Of a stretch of DNA of 64,000 bases, positions 60,659-64,000 are shown piece by piece. Under the pieces are notes generated by a model. It had not been told where the DNA came from. It was given only the letters and a program-made list of their open reading frames with translations, and did no database searches. How positions within the stretch are numbered: the first letter of the stretch is position 1; the number at the start of each line of letters is the position of its first letter. The stretch spans positions 496,001-560,000 of the forward strand of contig NZ_CP045529.1 in assembly GCF_009429125.1 (NCBI RefSeq). The letters run 5' to 3'. Position numbers and translations under genes: made by a program. The DNA comes from Luteimicrobium xylanilyticum. Its GTDB lineage: Bacteria; Actinomycetota; Actinomycetes; Actinomycetales; Cellulomonadaceae.

Positions 60659-62653
60659 TCAGTCCTCCGACGAAGCCGCGGGGCCCGCGAGCCCGGCCGA
60701 GATGAGGTCCATCACGGACGAGTCGGCGAGGGTCGTCGCGTCGCCGACGGTGCGGTTCTCGGCGACGTCGCGCAGCAGGCGGCGCATGATCTTGCCGGAC
60801 CGGGTCTTGGGGAGCTCCGGGACGACGAGGATGCGGCGCGGCTTCGCGATGGGCCCGATCTCCTTGGCGACGTGGTTGCGCAGCGCGGTCTGGACCTCGG
60901 CCGAGCCGTCCTCGGTCGCCGCCTTGTCGGCGTGCTCGCCGCGCAGGATCACGAACGCCACGACCGCCTGGCCGGTGGTCTCGTCCGCGGCGCCCACGAC
61001 GGCGGCCTCCGCGACGATCTCGTGCGACACGAGCGCCGACTCGATCTCCGTGGTGGACAGCCGGTGCCCGGACACGTTCATGACGTCGTCGACCCGGCCG
61101 AGCAGCCAGATGTCGCCGTCGTCGTCCTTCTTGGCGCCGTCGCCCGCGAAGTAGATGCCGGGGAACCGGGACCAGTAGGTGTCCTTGTAGCGCTCGAGGT
61201 CGCCCCAGATGCCGCGCAGCATGGACGGCCACGGCTCGGACAGGACGAGGTACCCGCCGCCGCCGTCCGGGACGGAGTGCGCCTCGTCGTCGACGACGTC
61301 CGCGACGATGCCGGGCAGCGGGACCTGGGCGGAGCCGGGCTTGGTCGCGGTGACCCCCGGCAGCGGGGAGATCATGATCGCGCCGGTCTCGGTCTGCCAC
61401 CACGTGTCGACGATGGGGGCCTTGTCGCCGCCGATGACGCGGCGGTACCACATCCACGCCTCGGGGTTGATGGGCTCGCCCACCGAGCCGAGGACGCGCA
61501 GGCTCGACAGGTCGAACTTCGCGGGGATGTCCTCGCCCCACTTCATGCAGGTGCGGATCGCCGTCGGGGCCGTGTAGAGGATCGAGACCTTGTACTTCTC
61601 GATCAGCTCCCACCAGCGGCCGCGGTGCGGGGTGTCGGGGGTGCCCTCGTAGATGAGCTGGGTCGCGCCGTTGATCAGCGGGCCGTAGACGACGTACGAG
61701 TGGCCCGTGACCCAGCCGATGTCGGCGGTGCACCAGTAGACGTCGGTCTCGGCCTTGAGGTCGAACACGTTCTTGTGCGTGAACGCGGCCTGCGTGAGGT
61801 AGCCGCCGGTCGTGTGGAGGATGCCCTTCGGCTTCCCCGTCGTGCCCGACGTGTACAGGATGTACAGCGGGTGCTCGGCCTCGACCCAGACGGGCTCGTG
61901 GCGTACGTCGGCGGACTCGAGCGCGTCGTCCCACCAGACGTCGCGGCCCTCCGTCCAGGCGGTGTCCTGGCCGGTGCGCCTGACGACGAGGACGTGCTGG
62001 ACGCTCTCGGCGCCCTCGCCCTCGAGCGCCTCGTCGACCGCGGGCTTGAGGGCCGACGGTGCGCCGCGCCGGTAGCCGCCGTCGGCGGTGATCACGAGCT
62101 TGGCCTCGGCGTCGGCGATGCGGCTGCGCAGGGCGTCCGCCGAGAATCCGCCGAACACGACGGAGTGCGGCGCGCCGAGACGGGCGCACGCGAGCATCGC
62201 GACGACGGACTCGACGAGCATCGGGAGGTAGATGACGACCCGGTCGCCCGACTCGACGCCCAGCGCAGCGATCGCGTTCGCGGCCCGTGAGACGTCGCGC
62301 TGCAGGTCGGCGTAGGTGACGGTGCGGGTGTCGCCGGGCTCGCCCTCGAAGTGGATCGCGACCCGGTCGCCCAGGCCTGCCTCGACGTGCCGGTCGACCG
62401 CGTTGTACGCGGCGTTGAGGGTGCCGTCGGCGAACCAGCGCGCGACGGGCGCGTCGGACCAGTCGAGGGTCTGGGTGAACGGGGTCTTCCAGGTGAGCAG
62501 GTCGTTCGCCTGCTCGGCCCAGAACGCGAGCCGGTCGGCGCGCGCCTCGTCGTACATCGCCGCCTTGGCGTTCGCCTGGGCGGCGAACTCCGGGCTCGGC
62601 GGGAAGCTCCGGGTCTCCGTGAGCAGGTTCTCGAGGCTCGAGTTCTCGGGCAC
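60659..62653 (-). CDS. acsA: Acetyl-CoA synthetase
   Basis: 664 aa, near the usual 650. It activates acetate to acetyl-CoA through acetyl-AMP. AMP-binding core YILYTSGTTGKPKGILHT, WCTADIGWVTGHSYVVYGPL, DTWWQTETGAIM, GYLVLSEPWPSMLRGIWGD and RVDDVMNVSGHRLSTTEIESAL; the catalytic Lys is in TRSGKIMRR and is the site normally silenced by acetylation. GTG 62653 has GGAGGA 4 nt upstream and gives the family's N-terminus. Candidate -10 hexamers such as TACAGT and TACGCT appear 60-100 nt upstream. Confidence 0.96.
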   Translation of the reverse strand: MPENSSLENLLTETRSFPPSPEFAAQANAKAAMYDEARADRLAFWAEQANDLLTWKTPFTQTLDWSDAPVARWFADGTLNAAYNAVDRHVEAGLGDRVAIHFEGEPGDTRTVTYADLQRDVSRAANAIAALGVESGDRVVIYLPMLVESVVAMLACARLGAPHSVVFGGFSADALRSRIADAEAKLVITADGGYRRGAPSALKPAVDEALEGEGAESVQHVLVVRRTGQDTAWTEGRDVWWDDALESADVRHEPVWVEAEHPLYILYTSGTTGKPKGILHTTGGYLTQAAFTHKNVFDLKAETDVYWCTADIGWVTGHSYVVYGPLINGATQLIYEGTPDTPHRGRWWELIEKYKVSILYTAPTAIRTCMKWGEDIPAKFDLSSLRVLGSVGEPINPEAWMWYRRVIGGDKAPIVDTWWQTETGAIMISPLPGVTATKPGSAQVPLPGIVADVVDDEAHSVPDGGGGYLVLSEPWPSMLRGIWGDLERYKDTYWSRFPGIYFAGDGAKKDDDGDIWLLGRVDDVMNVSGHRLSTTEIESALVSHEIVAEAAVVGAADETTGQAVVAFVILRGEHADKAATEDGSAEVQTALRNHVAKEIGPIAKPRRILVVPELPKTRSGKIMRRLLRDVAENRTVGDATTLADSSVMDLISAGLAGPAASSED

Positions 62654-62869
62654 GTCGTCCTCCGTTTTCGCATCGACTCTGGTGCGGTCGTCGTCCCGCG
62701 AGCGTAGTGCGCCCGGGCGACGGCGGTCACGTCGCCAGCACTGTACTCGCATTCGGACGGGCCGGTTGCAAATCGCCGACGGCGGCGTCCCCGCGGGTCA
62801 GGAGGCCGAGGATCCGCGGTCCCGCCCTGCGGGCGGCACGTGTGCAACCGTGGCGAGAAGATGGCTGCC

Positions 62870-63481
62870 ATGGGCTGGTGGAACGACCAGGTGGTCGCGC
62901 GGGCCGAGACGCGGGTGCTCGCGTCGCACCTGCTCGTGCCGTACCGCGAGCGCGCGTGCGCGGGGCTGGCGGGGACCGTCCTCGAGATCGGGTTCGGCGC
63001 GGGCTTCAACGTCCCCCTCTACCCGTCCGCCGTGCGGCAGGTCCTCGCCGTGGACCCGTCCGACGTCGGGTGGCGGCGGTCGGAGGGGCGGCGGGCGTCG
63101 TCGTCGGCGCAGATCGACCGGGTGGGCCGTGACGCGCAGGCCGTCCCGGTCGACGACGCGAGCGTCGACGCCGCCCTGTCGACGCTCACGCTGTGCACCG
63201 TCCCCGACCCGGTGGCGGTGCTGCGCGAGGTCGAGCGGGTCCTGCGCCCCGGCGGGACGTTCCACCTGCTGGAGCACGGCCTGTCCGACGACGCCCGCGT
63301 CGCGGGCAGCCAGCGCCGGCACACGCGGTGGTGGTCGCACGTCGCGGGCGGGTGCCACCTGGACCGGGACGTCCCGGCACTCTGCGAGGCGGCGGGGCTG
63401 CGGGTGGTACGGATGGAGTCGTCGGACGCGGGCCGACCGCGCGCGTGGGCGCACGTCTACGAGGGGGTCGCGGTGGCCTGA
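62870..63481 (+). CDS. Class I SAM-dependent methyltransferase
   Basis: 203 aa. Motif I is VLEIGFGAGFNVPLY, followed by VDPSDVGWRRSEGR, and motif post-I DAALSTLTLCTVPDPVAVLREVERVLRPGGTFHLLEHG. This is the UbiE/Coq5-like fold; the substrate is unknown. ATG 62870 (MGWWNDQ) has GAAGAT 7 nt upstream, the leaderless pattern, and is preferred over ATG 62861. It is divergent from acsA. Confidence 0.86.
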   Translation: MGWWNDQVVARAETRVLASHLLVPYRERACAGLAGTVLEIGFGAGFNVPLYPSAVRQVLAVDPSDVGWRRSEGRRASSSAQIDRVGRDAQAVPVDDASVDAALSTLTLCTVPDPVAVLREVERVLRPGGTFHLLEHGLSDDARVAGSQRRHTRWWSHVAGGCHLDRDVPALCEAAGLRVVRMESSDAGRPRAWAHVYEGVAVA

Positions 63482-63505
63482 GTCGCGGCAGCTCGGACAC
63501 GAACG

Positions 63506-63530
63506 CGGCGCCCCCGGACCGGGGACGCCG
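63506..63530. terminator. Terminator hairpin after the methyltransferase
   Basis: CGGCG and CCCC (63506-63515) pair with GGGG and CGCCG (63521-63530), with one C/A mismatch and a 5-nt loop, 24 nt past the stop codon. Confidence 0.55.
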
Positions 63531-63745
63531 ACGTCGCCAGCGCTGCGAGGCGGGGATCAGGCGCCGTGTCGTCGAAGCCGTCGCGACGGGTGGCCGTGGA
63601 ACGTGTCCTGGCGTCCCGGTCGACGTGTCACGTAGACGGACAGGTCGGGCGTGGGTCCCGCTCCCGCACTGTGGTGCTGTCCCTCAATGGGACGCCGTCG
63701 AGGCGCGGAACTCAACCCGGGGACCGGGTGGACGCACGAACGTGC

Positions 63746-63771
63746 ACACCGTGTTCGAGCGCACACGGTGT
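63746..63771. repeat. Two adjacent ACAC-N-GTGT palindromes
   Basis: ACACCGTGT (63746-63754) and ACACGGTGT (63763-63771), start to start 17 bp, each followed by TCGA. They look like tandem regulator sites but sit in a convergent intergenic region. Confidence 0.45.
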
Positions 63772-63802
63772 TCGACCGTTGCCCGGGCCTCCGGGTGCAC
63801 CC

Positions 63803-64000
63803 TCAGGCGCTGCGACGGCGCAGCGCCCGCCAGACGACGGCGCCCACCCCCGCGAGCGTCACGGCCCCGGCCACGGCGAGCGCGGGCCGAGAGGTGAGGG
63901 CTGACCGGAGGGTCACGGCACGCCCGAACGCGAGGACCCCCCAGCCGCGTTCGAGGGCGGCCGCGCGCAGCGCCCGGTCGGGGTTTACGGCGAACGCGTG
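63803..64000 (-). CDS. HAD-IB family hydrolase, C-terminal end (partial)
   Basis: The last 65 codons are in the window; the start lies beyond position 64000. The visible protein begins HAFAVNPDRALRAAALERGWGVLAFG, where AVNPDRALR...A...GW is the end of SerB-like HAD-IB phosphatases. A hydrophobic helix (ALAVAGAVTLAGVGAVVW) closes it, with a basic tail RALRRRSA. Many actinobacteria have a HAD-IB hydrolase near acsA. Its substrate is unknown. Confidence 0.7.
   Translation of the reverse strand, partial: HAFAVNPDRALRAAALERGWGVLAFGRAVTLRSALTSRPALAVAGAVTLAGVGAVVWRALRRRSA

Larger units (their letters stand above)
63482..63802. other. Intergenic region, 321 nt, no gene
   Basis: Between convergent genes. 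It holds a terminator hairpin (63506-63530) and a pair of ACAC-N-GTGT palindromes (63746-63771). Open frames here, such as 63557-63766 on the minus strand, lack ribosome sites and family-like composition. Confidence 0.7.

Noticed and set aside
63557-63766. A 69-codon minus-strand frame in the last intergenic region
   Set aside because: It lacks a ribosome site and -10 hexamer, and its product is Arg/Pro/His-rich without any known motif.

Overview
The window is very GC-rich, gene-dense DNA from an actinobacterium. Mycothiol synthase (MshD), a DUF3090 / SCO1664-type gene pair, a SigK/RskA-type ECF sigma and anti-sigma pair, a GlxR-type Crp regulator and many leaderless genes all point to Actinomycetota. 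The overall gene mix suggests Micrococcales, probably near Cellulomonas, Cellulosimicrobium or Isoptericola. The genus is a guess, because there is no rRNA gene. About 54 genes are supported, including two that look frameshifted and one or two cut by the window edges. There is one tRNA (Pro, CGG).

Layout. 1-3.5 kb: two unknown proteins and ribonuclease Z. 3.5-5.5 kb: an accessory island on the minus strand with a Hint/EndoU polymorphic toxin and an overlapping MafI-type immunity gene. 5.7-9 kb: a glutamine amidotransferase and an RsbQ-RsbP energy-stress signalling pair. 9-10.4 kb: a DAHP synthase preceded by an aromatic-codon leader peptide and hairpins, which looks like a transcription attenuator. 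10.4-11.7 kb: sigK-rskA with a possible self-recognised promoter. 11.8-14.2 kb: a frameshifted SDR gene and a secreted Ig-like protein. 14.3-18.7 kb: the propionate (2-methylcitrate) operon gntR-prpD-prpB-prpC. 18.7-20.6 kb: three small membrane-anchored unknowns. 20.7-25 kb: amino-acid permease, F420/NADP-type reductase, tRNA-Pro, epimerase and lipoprotein. 25-34.5 kb: metallophosphoesterase, class A PBP, DUF4177, RidA, Crp, FAD oxidase, Nth, a heme-binding-type protein and two unknowns. 34.6-44.5 kb: an MBL-fold hydrolase and a complete recC-recB-recD operon. 44.6-53.6 kb: secreted and unknown proteins, the phosphatase-DUF3090-SCO1664 group, a DUF4143-type ATPase behind four 23-bp repeats, a broken GyrI-like gene, MshD and a GNAT protein. 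53.6-60.6 kb: a membrane protein, two histidine-kinase/response-regulator pairs and an ABC-2 exporter. 60.6-64 kb: acetyl-CoA synthetase, a methyltransferase and the end of a HAD-IB hydrolase.

How the parts work together. The prp operon turns propionyl-CoA-derived methylcitrate into pyruvate and succinate, and its GntR regulator probably controls itself through a TGTATACA site lying on the -35 of its own promoter. RsbQ and RsbP should pass energy stress to an anti-anti-sigma factor encoded elsewhere. The leader peptide should couple aromatic amino-acid supply to DAHP synthase expression. RecBCD processes double-strand ends. About twenty genes start 6-7 nt after a TAnnnT or CAnnnT hexamer and so look leaderless. 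Several convergent gene pairs share hairpins that contain both stop codons, and a long palindrome occurs twice, each time between convergent genes.
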